Assembly: GCA_964647545.1 (NCBI GenBank)
Contig: CAZYHS010000009.1
Location: 1 to 64,000 of the forward strand
From: CAZYHS01 sp964647545
GTDB lineage: Bacteria; UBA10199; GCA-002796325; 1-14-0-20-49-13
Length of the DNA: 64,000 nt
Reading direction: 5' to 3'
The notes beneath the pieces were generated by a model, which worked only from the letters and a program-made list of their open reading frames with translations, had not been told where the DNA came from and made no database searches. A program made the translations under genes and the position numbers. Positions 15,349 to 24,895 of this stretch are shown one piece after another. Numbering within the stretch: position 1 is the first letter of the stretch; every line of letters begins with the position of its first letter.

Positions 15349-18300
15349 ATGGCTACAATGACGCCACGCCGTATTCGTCGGGATTTTTCCCGAATTAAAA
15401 AAGTTATCGACATTCCGAATCTGATAGAGCTGCAGAAAGCATCCTTTCGCCAGTTCATTCAGGAGGATGTCAATCCAAACGAGAGGCTTGACACGGGTCT
15501 AAACGGTGTCTTCAAAAGCTCCTTTCCAATAAAGGACTTTAACAACACCGCGTCGCTCGAATTTGTCAGCTATCACTTGGACGAGCCGAAATACGACGTC
15601 CATGAGTGCCGCAGCCGCGGAATGACCTTTGCCGCGCCGGTTCGTGTGGTTGTCCGTCTTATCGTATGGGACAACAACGAATCGACGGGAGGTCAGACCA
15701 TTCGTGACGTGAAGGAGCAGGAGGTCTACTTCGGAGAAATTCCGCTGATGACCGAAAACGGCACCTTCATTATTAACGGCACCGAGCGCGTGATCGTAAG
15801 CCAGTTGCATAGAAGCCCCGGTATCTTCTTCGAACACGACAAAGGAAAAACACACGCATCGGGCAAGCTGCTCTATTCGGCCCGTGTGATCCCGTATCGC
15901 GGTTCGTGGCTCGATTTTGAATTCGACGCAAAAGATATTTTGCACGTAAGAATCGACAGGCGCCGCAAACTGCCGGTGACTGTTCTTTTGCGTGCTTTGG
16001 GTAACTCGGTTGAAGAGCTGCTGAACTATTTCTACAAGAGCGAAACCCTCACTTGGGATGCGAAAAAACTCTATAAGAATTTCGTGCCGGAATTGCTCAT
16101 CTTCCAGAAGGCAACGGCCGATGTTAAAGATCCTTCGACAAACGAGACCATCGTTAAGAAGGGGAGAAAGTTCACACGCGTCGCCATCGAAAAACTCAAG
16201 AAGGCAAAGGTCGAGCAGATGCCCGTCGATGCCGAAGAGGTAATCGGTCGCGTTGCGGCTCATGACGTGCTTGACCCCGACACCGGCGAAATATTGCTCG
16301 GCGTGAACGAGCCTATCACGGCCGACAAACTCGAAAAAATTCGCGCAAGTAAAGCGACTAAGATCGACATGCTCTACATTGACGAGCTCAATGTCGGCGG
16401 TTATTTGCGCAACACCCTTTTGGTCGATAAAGTCAACTCGACCGAAGAGGCGATAATTGAAATTTACAAGCGTTTGCGTCCGGGTGACCCTGTCACTATC
16501 GAGACGGCTACGCGTTTCTTCGAAAATCTTTTCTTCAATCCGGAACTGTACGATCTTTCAAAGGTCGGTCGTCTGAAAATCAACCACAAGTTCGGTTTCG
16601 ACGTCCCGCTTGAAGTCGGCACGCTCCGCAAAGAAGACATCATGTCGATCGTTCGCTATCTGCTTGATCTAAAGGACGGCAACGGCGAGGTCGATGATAT
16701 CGATCATTTGGGCAACAGGCGTGTTAGACCGGTCGGCGAACTTTTGGAAAATCAGTTCCGCGTCGGTCTTGCCCGCATGGAACGTTCTATTCGTGAACGT
16801 ATGAGCTTGCAGGAAGTCGATACGCTCATGCCGCACGATCTTGTGAACGCAAAGCCTGTCATGGCGGTCGTCAAAGAATTCTACAGCTCATCGCAGCTGT
16901 CGCAGTTCATGGATCAGACGAACCCGCTGTCTGAAATCACGCACAAGAGAAGGCTGTCGGCCCTCGGGCCCGGCGGTCTTACTCGCGACCGCGCAGGTTT
17001 CGAAGTTCGCGACGTTCACTATACGCACTACGGCCGCATCTGCCCGATCGAAACTCCGGAAGGCCCGAACATCGGTCTTATCGCGAGCTTGTCGTCGTTT
17101 GCCCGCGTAAACGAGTACGGTTTCATCGAAACCCCGTATCACAAAGTCGTTAACGGTCGCGTTACCGACGAAGTTATTTATTGCTCGGCCCTCGGAGAAG
17201 AAAAATATGTAATTGCTCAGGCTAACGCCGAAATTAGCGACAAGGGCGAGTTTAAAGTCGAGCCGGTTCAATGTCGTAAGAAAGGCGAGTACATACTTTC
17301 AAAGGCTACCGATGTTCAGCTTATGGACGTCAGCCCCAACCAGCTAGTTTCGATCGCAGCATCGCTGGTGCCGTTCCTTGAGAACGACGACGCCAACCGC
17401 GCATTGATGGGCGCAAACATGGAACGCCAAGCCGTTCCTCTACTGCGTGCCAAGGCGCCTCTTGTAGGCACGGGCATCGAGCGAATTGTCGCGCGTGATT
17501 CGGGCGTGACCTCGGTCGCCAAACGCGACGGCGTTGTTGTCAGCGTTGACGCCAATAAGATCGTCGTTAAACCCGACAAACCGTCAGCCGATAAAAAGAA
17601 GAAAAAGGGGAACGACCTCGACGTTTATAATCTCATCAAATACCAGAGATCGAACCAGAACACCTGCATGAATCAGATGCCCATCGTTTTCGAGGGCGAA
17701 AGGGTAGGCGCCGGCGATATTATCGCCGACGGCCCAGCGACCGACAAGGGCGAATTGGCTTTAGGCCAGAACATGCTGGTGGCTTTCATGCCTTGGGGTG
17801 GTTATAATTTCGAAGATTCGATTCTCATCTCCGAGCGCGTTGTCAAAGACGACAGCTTCACTTCGATCCACATCGAAGAATTTGAGTGTATCGCCCGCGA
17901 CACCAAGCTCGGCAAAGAAGATATCACCCGCGACATTCCGAACGTTTCCGAAGAAGCCCTCGCAAACCTCGACGAAGGCGGCATTGTCCGCATCGGCGCC
18001 GAAGTGAAGCCGGGCGATATTTTGGTCGGTAAGATTACACCCAAAGGTGAGACACAGCTTTCGCCCGAAGAAAAACTTTTAAGAGCGATCTTCGGCGAAA
18101 AAGCAGGTGACGTTAAAGATACGTCGCTTCGTGTCTCCCCGGGCATCGTCGGAACGGTCATCGCCGCGCAGGTCTTTTCGCGCGAAGGTCTCGACCTTGA
18201 GAGCGATGCCGAGCCGCAGGATGCGGAGACAGCGCGCCTTAAGAAGGAACTTGAGGCCGAACTTAAGAACGTTCGCGATACTGCCGCCAAGAGAATGAAA

Positions 18301-19458
18301 GCATTGCTTATCGGCAAGTCGAGCTCGTCGAAGGTTATGGCCGACGACGAAGAGACAATGCTTCTTGCCGCCGGCAAACGCATTACCGACGCGGTCCTTG
18401 AAAAAATTCCGCTTTCGAAATGGGGAGAGATTTCCGTCTCCGGCGGCGAAGACGTAGAAGAAGAAGTCGCTGAAATCCTCGAAGGCCTCGAAGAGCAGGA
18501 AGATCTGGTCAAGATGATGTACGACCAGAAAATCACGAAGCTCAAAAAAGGGGACGAACTCCCTCCGGGCGTCATCAAGATGGTCAAAGTTTATGTGGCC
18601 GTCAAACGCAAACTGATGGTCGGCGACAAGATGGCCGGTCGTCACGGAAACAAGGGTGTTATTTCCAGAATTCTCCCTGAAGAAGATATGCCTTACATGG
18701 CCGACGGACGTCCCGTCGACGTGGTGCTCAATCCGCTCGGCGTTCCAAGCCGTATGAACGTTGGTCAGATTTTAGAGTGTCACTTGGGATGGGCGGCTCG
18801 CGGTCTGGGAGAACAGATCAACGAAATGCTCGCCGCGCAGTTCAACCGCGACGCGATCACTAAGGCGATTAAGAAAGTTTACAGTTCGGATGCCATGAAC
18901 GATTTCCTCGAGCAAGCCACAGATGACCAGCTCAAGGATATGGCGACCAGCCTCAAAGGGGGCGTATTCTTCAACACGCCGGTCTTTGACGGTCCCCCCG
19001 AAACCGACATTAAAGATTGTCTCAAGCTTGCCGGCTTGCCGGAAGATGGCCAGACAATTCTTTTCGACGGTCGCAGCGGAGAGGCGTTTGCACAGCCTGT
19101 CACCGTCGGAATTATGTACGTTCTGAAACTGCATCACTTGGTCGAAGATAAGATCCACGCAAGATCGACCGGTCCGTACTCGCTTGTCACCCAGCAGCCG
19201 CTGGGCGGTAAGGCGCAGTTCGGCGGACAAAGACTCGGCGAAATGGAAGTCTGGGCCATGGAAGCTTATGGCGCAGCCAACACTTTGCAGGAGTTCCTCA
19301 CGGTCAAGTCAGATGATGTCATCGGCAGAACCCGCATGTACGAGGCGATCGTCAAAGGCGATCCAAACCTTGAGCCCGGGTTGCCGGAATCGTTCAACGT
19401 TATGATTAAAGAATTGCAGGCTCTCTGTCTTGACGCTGAACTGGTCGAACAAAAGTAA
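15349..19458 (+). CDS. rpoB: RNA polymerase beta subunit
   Basis: RpoB (1369 residues) is a full-length catalytic subunit. The rifampicin pocket (residues 514-540) reads SSQLSQFMDQTNPLSE, then THKRRLSALGPGG; key positions S518, D522, H532 and S537 are wild type (E. coli 512, 516, 526, 531). Thr524 replaces E. coli Asn518. Downstream are the fork/PEGPNIGLI motif and the C-terminal KMAGRHGNKGV and clamp-contacting end. A Lys-rich insertion (ADKKKKKG, about residue 745) lies in a variable region. It starts 22 nt after the attenuator T-run; an ATG three codons later is also possible. Confidence 0.97.
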   Translation: MATMTPRRIRRDFSRIKKVIDIPNLIELQKASFRQFIQEDVNPNERLDTGLNGVFKSSFPIKDFNNTASLEFVSYHLDEPKYDVHECRSRGMTFAAPVRVVVRLIVWDNNESTGGQTIRDVKEQEVYFGEIPLMTENGTFIINGTERVIVSQLHRSPGIFFEHDKGKTHASGKLLYSARVIPYRGSWLDFEFDAKDILHVRIDRRRKLPVTVLLRALGNSVEELLNYFYKSETLTWDAKKLYKNFVPELLIFQKATADVKDPSTNETIVKKGRKFTRVAIEKLKKAKVEQMPVDAEEVIGRVAAHDVLDPDTGEILLGVNEPITADKLEKIRASKATKIDMLYIDELNVGGYLRNTLLVDKVNSTEEAIIEIYKRLRPGDPVTIETATRFFENLFFNPELYDLSKVGRLKINHKFGFDVPLEVGTLRKEDIMSIVRYLLDLKDGNGEVDDIDHLGNRRVRPVGELLENQFRVGLARMERSIRERMSLQEVDTLMPHDLVNAKPVMAVVKEFYSSSQLSQFMDQTNPLSEITHKRRLSALGPGGLTRDRAGFEVRDVHYTHYGRICPIETPEGPNIGLIASLSSFARVNEYGFIETPYHKVVNGRVTDEVIYCSALGEEKYVIAQANAEISDKGEFKVEPVQCRKKGEYILSKATDVQLMDVSPNQLVSIAASLVPFLENDDANRALMGANMERQAVPLLRAKAPLVGTGIERIVARDSGVTSVAKRDGVVVSVDANKIVVKPDKPSADKKKKKGNDLDVYNLIKYQRSNQNTCMNQMPIVFEGERVGAGDIIADGPATDKGELALGQNMLVAFMPWGGYNFEDSILISERVVKDDSFTSIHIEEFECIARDTKLGKEDITRDIPNVSEEALANLDEGGIVRIGAEVKPGDILVGKITPKGETQLSPEEKLLRAIFGEKAGDVKDTSLRVSPGIVGTVIAAQVFSREGLDLESDAEPQDAETARLKKELEAELKNVRDTAAKRMKALLIGKSSSSKVMADDEETMLLAAGKRITDAVLEKIPLSKWGEISVSGGEDVEEEVAEILEGLEEQEDLVKMMYDQKITKLKKGDELPPGVIKMVKVYVAVKRKLMVGDKMAGRHGNKGVISRILPEEDMPYMADGRPVDVVLNPLGVPSRMNVGQILECHLGWAARGLGEQINEMLAAQFNRDAITKAIKKVYSSDAMNDFLEQATDDQLKDMATSLKGGVFFNTPVFDGPPETDIKDCLKLAGLPEDGQTILFDGRSGEAFAQPVTVGIMYVLKLHHLVEDKIHARSTGPYSLVTQQPLGGKAQFGGQRLGEMEVWAMEAYGAANTLQEFLTVKSDDVIGRTRMYEAIVKGDPNLEPGLPESFNVMIKELQALCLDAELVEQK

Positions 19459-19530
19459 ATTTGACGGGTCTTTGAGGCTGCTTTTGCGTAGCATCGAGAT
19501 ACGCTTTAGCGGACGCGAAACCTGAAAATT

Positions 19531-22500
19531 ATGGCTGACATTTATAGCTTTTTTGAAAAACCGAAGGATCCTCTGTCATTTACCGGCGTTAAGATCAAGC
19601 TGGCATCATCCGAGCGCATCAAAGAATGGTCGCACGGTGAGGTCAAAAAGCCGGAGACCATAAATTACAGAACCTTCAAGCCTGAGCGCGACGGTCTTTT
19701 CTGCGCCAAGATTTTCGGCCCTGTGAAAGACTACGAATGTAATTGCGGCAAGTACAAGCGCATGAAACACCGCGGCATCGTTTGCGAAAAATGCGGAGTC
19801 GAGGTCATCCAGTCAAAGGTGCGCCGCGAGAGAATGGGCCACATTACGCTCGCTTCGCCGGTCGCTCATATCTGGTTCTTAAAGAGCCTCCCCAGCCGCA
19901 TCGGCATGATGCTCGACGTCACGCTTAAAGATCTCGAAAGAGTTCTTTATTGCGAAGCTTACATTGTCACCGATCCGGGATCCAGCGACCTGCAGGAAGG
20001 CGAGATCCTGATCGAAAATAAATATCAGGAAGCGCTCAATAAATATGGTCCCATCTTTAAAGTCGGGACCGGCGGTGAAGTCGTTCGTGACATGCTCAAA
20101 AAGATCGAGCTCGACGATCTCGCAAAGAAGCTGCGCAAAGATTTCGCAAAATGCGAAAGCGACACGATCCGCAAGAAGATCGCCCGCAGACTAAAGCTTG
20201 TAGAAAGCTTCAGAGACGCCGGAAACCGTCCCGAATGGATGATGCTCGAGATAGTTCCAGTTCTGCCCCCCGATCTTCGTCCTTTGGTTCCGCTCGATGG
20301 CGGAAGGTTTGCGACAAGCGATCTAAACGATCTTTACAGGCGCGTTATTAACAGAAACAATCGTCTCAAACGGTTGATGGACCTTAACGCCCCCGACATT
20401 ATCATCCGCAACGAAAAGCGCATGCTGCAGGAATCTGTCGACGCTCTTTTCGACAACGGCAGACGTGCACGTCCTTTCGTCGGGCCGAGCCGCAGACCTT
20501 TGCGTTCGCTCTCCGACATGCTTAAGGGCAAGCAGGGCCGTTTCCGTCAGAACCTGCTCGGTAAACGCGTCGATTATTCCGGTCGTTCGGTCATCGTTGT
20601 CGGGCCCGAGTTAAAGCTTCACCAGTGCGGTCTTCCCAAGAAGATGGCGCTCGAATTATTCAAGCCGTTTATTTATCACAAGCTCGAACTCAAAGGGCTT
20701 GTTTCAACCATTAAGAGCGCTCGCCGCATGGTCGAACGCGAAACTCCGGAAGTTTGGGACGCTTTGGAAGAGGTCATTAAAGAGCATCCTATTATGCTTA
20801 ACCGCGCTCCTACGCTTCACAGGCTCGGCATTCAGGCGTTCGAGCCCGTGTTGATCGAAGGCAAGGCAATTCAGTTGCATCCGCTGGTTTGTACGGCGTT
20901 CAACGCCGACTTCGACGGTGACCAGATGGCAGTTCACGTTCCGCTTTCAGTTGAGTCGCAGGTCGAAACGCGCGTCTTGATGATGTCGACCAACAACATT
21001 CTGTCGCCGGCAAACGGTAAACCTATCATCGGTCCGACGCAGGACATGGTGCTTGGTTTGTATTGGATGACCCGCGAACGTCCTGGGGCTAAAGGAGAGA
21101 ACAAAGTTCTTTCGTCACCGGCCGAGCTTTCGATCGCTTACGACGAAGGCGAGGTCGATCTGCAAGCTAAGATCAAGGTCAGACTGCAGGGAAAATTGCG
21201 CGAAACAACCGTCGGTCGTGTGCTTCTTTACGATATCGTTCCGAAGGTCATCGACTTTGAAGAATTCGTCAACAAGACGATGGACAAGAAGGCGATCGCC
21301 AATCTTATAGACCAGTGCTATCGTATGTGCGGCGACAAGGAGACAGTCCTTCTGGCCGATCACATTCGTTCATACGGTTACAAGTTCTCAACTCTTGCCG
21401 GCATTTCTATCAGCATCAACGACATGAAGATACCGGCCAAGAAACAGCCGCTCATCGATGCCGCCTACGCCGAGGTGAAAGAGGTCGAAGACCAGTATGT
21501 CAACGGTCTTATCACTTGGGGCGAAAAATATAACAAAGTCGTCGATATCTGGGCCGGCACTACCGACAAGGTAGCAGGCGAAATGATGAAAGAGATCAAA
21601 TCGTCGAGCTCCGGATTCAACCCGATCTTCATCATGGCCGATTCAGGCGCCAGAGGCTCTGCGCAGCAGATGCGTCAGCTGGCAGGTATGCGCGGACTGA
21701 TGGCCAAGCCGTCAGGCGAAATTATCGAAACGCCGATCACGGCAAACTTCCGTGAAGGTTTGAACGTGTTGCAATACTTTATTTCAACACACGGTGCCCG
21801 TAAAGGTTTGGCAGATACAGCTTTGAAGACGGCAAACTCCGGTTATCTTACCCGCCGTCTGGTTGACGTTGTTCAGGACTACACGATCACCGAAGAAGAT
21901 TGCGGCACTCTCGACGGTATTCTTATGAGCCCGCTGGTTGAAGGCGGCGAAATCATCGAGCCGCTCGGCGACAGAATTTTGGGTCGCGTGTCGCTCAAAG
22001 ATATTGTTGATCCTGTTACGGGCGAAGTCATCGTTCCTTCCGGAGCCGAGTTCGACGAAGAAAAAGTTTCGAAGATCGAAGAGGCCGGCATCGAACGCGT
22101 TATGATTAGGTCGGTGCTCACTTGTCAGACTAAGGTCGGCGTTTGCTCGAAGTGCTATGGACGCGATCTTTCACGCGGTAAGCTGGTCGGTATCGGCGAA
22201 GCTGTCGGCGTCATCGCCGCACAGTCGATCGGCGAACCGGGAACTCAGCTCACAATGAGAACGTTCCACATAGGCGGTACGGCCTCACGCCGTGCAGAGC
22301 AGTCGATCTTGGAAGCAAGGTACGAAGGTTTCATTAAATTTCACAGCGTTCACTCGGTTATTAATCGCGACAAGAAACTTGTTGTGATGAATCGCAACGG
22401 CGAAGTTTCGATCGTTGATGAAAACGGCCGCGAGCGCGAGAAACACAAATTGACCTACGGTGCGGTTCTTATGGTGAAAGAGGGAGAGAAGGTCAAGACC

Positions 22501-23646
22501 AACACCATGATCGCCGAGTGGGATCCTTACACGAGTCCGCTCCTTACAGAAGTCGGCGGTATCGTGAAATTCGGCGATATCATCGAAGGTCACACAATGA
22601 CCGAGCAGGTCGATGAAGTCACGGGCATGTCACAGAAGGTCATTACCGTTGCAAAAGATCCTACAAGTCGCCCGCGTATTTCCATCAAGGATTCGGACGG
22701 CAAGACGTTGAAGATCCCCGGTTCTGATCGTGACGCGCGCTATCTGCTTCCCGTCGGCGCTCACATTATGGTCATCGAAGGTGACACTCTTCAGCCCGGC
22801 GATGCGATCGCAAAAATGCCTCGCGAAACGACAAAGACAAAAGATATCACCGGCGGTCTTCCGCGCGTGGCCGAACTTTTTGAAGCGCGCAAGCCGAAAG
22901 AATTTGCGGTTATTTCGGAAATCGACGGTATCGTTTCGTTTGGTAAAGACACAAAAGGTAAACGCAAGATCGTCGTTACGCCGCCTGTGGGGAGCGAAGT
23001 CGAATATCTTATTCCTCGCGGAAAACATATCACGGTTCACGACGGCGATCACGTTAAGGCCGGCGAGGCTTTAATGGACGGCTCGAGCAATCCGCACGAC
23101 ATCTTGAAGGTTCTCGGTGAAAAAGAACTTGCTAAATATCTCACCGACGAAATTCAGGAAGTTTACAGATTGCAGGGTGTGCGTATCAACGACAAACACA
23201 TCGAAGTTATCGTGCGCAGAATGTTGCGTAACGTTCGTATCATCGAGCAGGGCGATTCGAATTTCCTCTCCGACGAAATGGTCGATAAGGGACTCTTTGA
23301 AGAGACCAACGAAGCAATTAAGAAGAAGGGTGGAAAACCTGCGACCGCGGAGACTATCCTTCTCGGTATCACCAAGGCCGCTCTTTCGACCGACAGCTTT
23401 ATTTCGGCGGCCAGCTTTCAGGAGACGACCAAGGTTCTTACCGACGCTGCCTCCACCGGAAGAGTCGATTATCTGCGCGGCTTGAAAGAGAACGTCATCA
23501 TGGGGAGACCGATTCCGGCCGGCACAGGACTCCTGCGCTATCGCGATGTAAAAGTGGAAGTCCCTGAAGAAGCAAAAGTTCAGGCTGAACAGGTTTTTAC
23601 GGCTCCTGCTAACGCAGAATCGGCCTTAGACGAGATTAGACCATAA
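19531..23646 (+). CDS. rpoC: RNA polymerase beta' subunit
   Basis: RpoC (1371 residues) carries the active site NADFDGDQ with Mg-binding D460, D462 and D464. The N-terminal zinc ribbon uses C70, C72, C85 and C88. A second zinc site is visible in the CQTKVGVCSKCYGRDL region (about residue 865). The trigger loop and bridge helix region (about 710-745, with GARGSAQQMRQL) are normal. Length and domain order match proteobacterial beta'. It is separated from rpoB by 72 nt with no terminator, so the two are co-transcribed. Confidence 0.97.
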   Translation: MADIYSFFEKPKDPLSFTGVKIKLASSERIKEWSHGEVKKPETINYRTFKPERDGLFCAKIFGPVKDYECNCGKYKRMKHRGIVCEKCGVEVIQSKVRRERMGHITLASPVAHIWFLKSLPSRIGMMLDVTLKDLERVLYCEAYIVTDPGSSDLQEGEILIENKYQEALNKYGPIFKVGTGGEVVRDMLKKIELDDLAKKLRKDFAKCESDTIRKKIARRLKLVESFRDAGNRPEWMMLEIVPVLPPDLRPLVPLDGGRFATSDLNDLYRRVINRNNRLKRLMDLNAPDIIIRNEKRMLQESVDALFDNGRRARPFVGPSRRPLRSLSDMLKGKQGRFRQNLLGKRVDYSGRSVIVVGPELKLHQCGLPKKMALELFKPFIYHKLELKGLVSTIKSARRMVERETPEVWDALEEVIKEHPIMLNRAPTLHRLGIQAFEPVLIEGKAIQLHPLVCTAFNADFDGDQMAVHVPLSVESQVETRVLMMSTNNILSPANGKPIIGPTQDMVLGLYWMTRERPGAKGENKVLSSPAELSIAYDEGEVDLQAKIKVRLQGKLRETTVGRVLLYDIVPKVIDFEEFVNKTMDKKAIANLIDQCYRMCGDKETVLLADHIRSYGYKFSTLAGISISINDMKIPAKKQPLIDAAYAEVKEVEDQYVNGLITWGEKYNKVVDIWAGTTDKVAGEMMKEIKSSSSGFNPIFIMADSGARGSAQQMRQLAGMRGLMAKPSGEIIETPITANFREGLNVLQYFISTHGARKGLADTALKTANSGYLTRRLVDVVQDYTITEEDCGTLDGILMSPLVEGGEIIEPLGDRILGRVSLKDIVDPVTGEVIVPSGAEFDEEKVSKIEEAGIERVMIRSVLTCQTKVGVCSKCYGRDLSRGKLVGIGEAVGVIAAQSIGEPGTQLTMRTFHIGGTASRRAEQSILEARYEGFIKFHSVHSVINRDKKLVVMNRNGEVSIVDENGREREKHKLTYGAVLMVKEGEKVKTNTMIAEWDPYTSPLLTEVGGIVKFGDIIEGHTMTEQVDEVTGMSQKVITVAKDPTSRPRISIKDSDGKTLKIPGSDRDARYLLPVGAHIMVIEGDTLQPGDAIAKMPRETTKTKDITGGLPRVAELFEARKPKEFAVISEIDGIVSFGKDTKGKRKIVVTPPVGSEVEYLIPRGKHITVHDGDHVKAGEALMDGSSNPHDILKVLGEKELAKYLTDEIQEVYRLQGVRINDKHIEVIVRRMLRNVRIIEQGDSNFLSDEMVDKGLFEETNEAIKKKGGKPATAETILLGITKAALSTDSFISAASFQETTKVLTDAASTGRVDYLRGLKENVIMGRPIPAGTGLLRYRDVKVEVPEEAKVQAEQVFTAPANAESALDEIRP

Positions 23647-23712
23647 AGTCTTAAAGTAAGACTTTAAGTATTGTTGTATGACCTCTGCATAAAAATGTTT
23701 TTTTGTGCAGAG
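23644..23712 (+). terminator. Double hairpin after rpoC
   Basis: A 9-bp hairpin, TAAAGTCTT/AAGACTTTA (23644-23666), begins at the rpoC stop codon. A second stem, CTCTGCA/TGCAGAG (23683-23712), carries an A/T-paired interior. Neither has a classic 3' T-run, but together they probably reduce read-through into the str operon. Confidence 0.5.
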
Positions 23713-23718
23713 AAGGGC

Positions 23719-23747
23719 TTGACTAGATATTTTTATTTTGCTAGTTA
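23719..23747 (+). promoter_or_regulatory. Probable promoter of the str-S10-spc-alpha block
   Basis: TTGACT (23719-23724) is followed after 17 nt by TAGTTA (23742-23747), with an AT-rich spacer. It lies between the rpoC hairpins and rpsL, the expected place for the str operon promoter. The -10 hexamer is poor, so the call is moderate. Confidence 0.45.
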
Positions 23748-23839
23748 ACCCCGCGCTTCGCGTAGTTGTGTCTTTAGAAGTTTTAGCGCGACGCAAGAAA
23801 AGTTAGTGATATTAAGAGTTTAACGGAGTTAGAAAAATT

Positions 23840-24211
23840 ATGCCGACGATAAATCAATTGGTGAGCAGTGGAAGAAGTCAGGTTGCATGGAGATGTACCG
23901 CTCCGGCGCTGCAGTCGTGCCCTCAAAAGCGCGGCGTTTGCGTCAGGGTTTACACCACAACCCCGAAGAAACCGAACTCGGCTCTTCGTAAGGTAGCCCG
24001 TATCAGACTTACAAACGGTCTTGAAGTCACCGGATATATTCCGGGTGAAGGTCACAACCTTCAGGAACACTCGGTGGTTCTGGTTAGAGGCGGTCGTGTG
24101 AAAGATTTGCCGGGCGTCCGTTACCACATTGTTCGCGGTACGCTTGATTCAATCGGTGTTGAAAAGAGAAAGCAGAGCCGTTCGAAGTATGGTGCAAAGC
24201 GGCCTAAGTAA
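23840..24211 (+). CDS. rpsL: Ribosomal protein uS12
   Basis: uS12 (123 residues) takes part in decoding-site accuracy. The conserved TTTPKKPNSALRKVARIRL region includes K43, and GGRVKDLPGVRYH includes K88. Both are the wild-type, streptomycin-sensitive residues. Asp89 is the site modified by RimO in other bacteria. The 84-nt space to rpsG holds an inverted repeat GTGAAT/ATTCAC (24212-24264), where E. coli has the S7 translational operator. Confidence 0.97.
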   Translation: MPTINQLVSSGRSQVAWRCTAPALQSCPQKRGVCVRVYTTTPKKPNSALRKVARIRLTNGLEVTGYIPGEGHNLQEHSVVLVRGGRVKDLPGVRYHIVRGTLDSIGVEKRKQSRSKYGAKRPK

Positions 24212-24295
24212 GTGAATGTAAGCTTAAGGGCTTTAAGTTGAAGGTCGGTTTACCCGAGATTCACTCCTTACAAGTTTACGATTTGCTCGAATAAG

Positions 24296-24769
24296 ATGCC
24301 AAGAAGGAAACGTGGTTCGTTAAAAAGAGATGTGCTCCCTGATCCGAAGTTTAGCGATAAGCTGGTTGCTATGCTTATCAATAAAGTGATGCAGGACGGC
24401 AAAAAGTCGGCCGCAGAAAAGATCACCTACGGCGCGTTCGATATTCTTCAGAAGGTTCGCAACGACGATCCTGTTAAAATTTTCAAACAGTCGCTTGAAA
24501 ATATCAAGCCTTTGGTTGAATGCCGCTCACGTCGTGTCGGCGGTGCAAACTATCAGGTCCCCAGCGAAGTTCGCCCTGACCGCAGAGTTAGCTTGGGCCT
24601 ACGCTGGCTGCTTGAAGCTTCACGCGCAAGAGGCGAAAAGACGATGCAGCAGCGTCTCGCAGGTGAGCTCAACGACGCCCTCGAAAACAAGGGCTCGGCC
24701 GTGAAGAAACGTGAAGACGTTCACAAAATGGCCGAAGCGAACAAGGCATTTGCACACTTTAAGTTCTAG
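24296..24769 (+). CDS. rpsG: Ribosomal protein uS7
   Basis: uS7 (157 residues) nucleates assembly of the 30S head and contacts E-site tRNA. It begins MPRRKRGSLKRDVLPDPKF and has the usual core GGANYQVPSEVRPDRR and LRWLLEASRARGEKTM. Length is standard. The gene is second in the str operon. A strong terminator-like hairpin follows at 24815-24855. Confidence 0.97.
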   Translation: MPRRKRGSLKRDVLPDPKFSDKLVAMLINKVMQDGKKSAAEKITYGAFDILQKVRNDDPVKIFKQSLENIKPLVECRSRRVGGANYQVPSEVRPDRRVSLGLRWLLEASRARGEKTMQQRLAGELNDALENKGSAVKKREDVHKMAEANKAFAHFKF

Positions 24770-24814
24770 TTTGGCAGGAAAATTTAAGGGCGAGAGTTAA
24801 ACGGTAATAACAAC

Positions 24815-24855
24815 CGGGCTGGCCCCTTGAAGATAAAAGGGCTGGCCCGTTTTTT
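24815..24855 (+). terminator. Intrinsic terminator between rpsG and fusA
   Basis: CGGGCTGGCCC pairs with GGGCTGGCCCG (two G-U pairs) and a TT/AA extension, followed directly by six T. It has every feature of a strong intrinsic terminator, but it lies inside the str operon, 41 nt before fusA. No convincing promoter is visible between it and fusA, so it is probably an attenuator. Confidence 0.75.
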
Positions 24856-24895
24856 GTACAAAATTCCCCCGCAGCTTAGCGGGGACAGGGAAAAT

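Noticed and set aside
16879..16960. Possible rifampicin-resistance change in rpoB (Thr at E. coli position 518)
   Set aside because: The other key residues (512, 516, 526, 531) are wild type, and this position varies between lineages.
17802..18587. Antisense frame within rpoB (261 codons)
   Set aside because: Ser/Arg-rich shadow product without homology features; rpoB is intact on the other strand.
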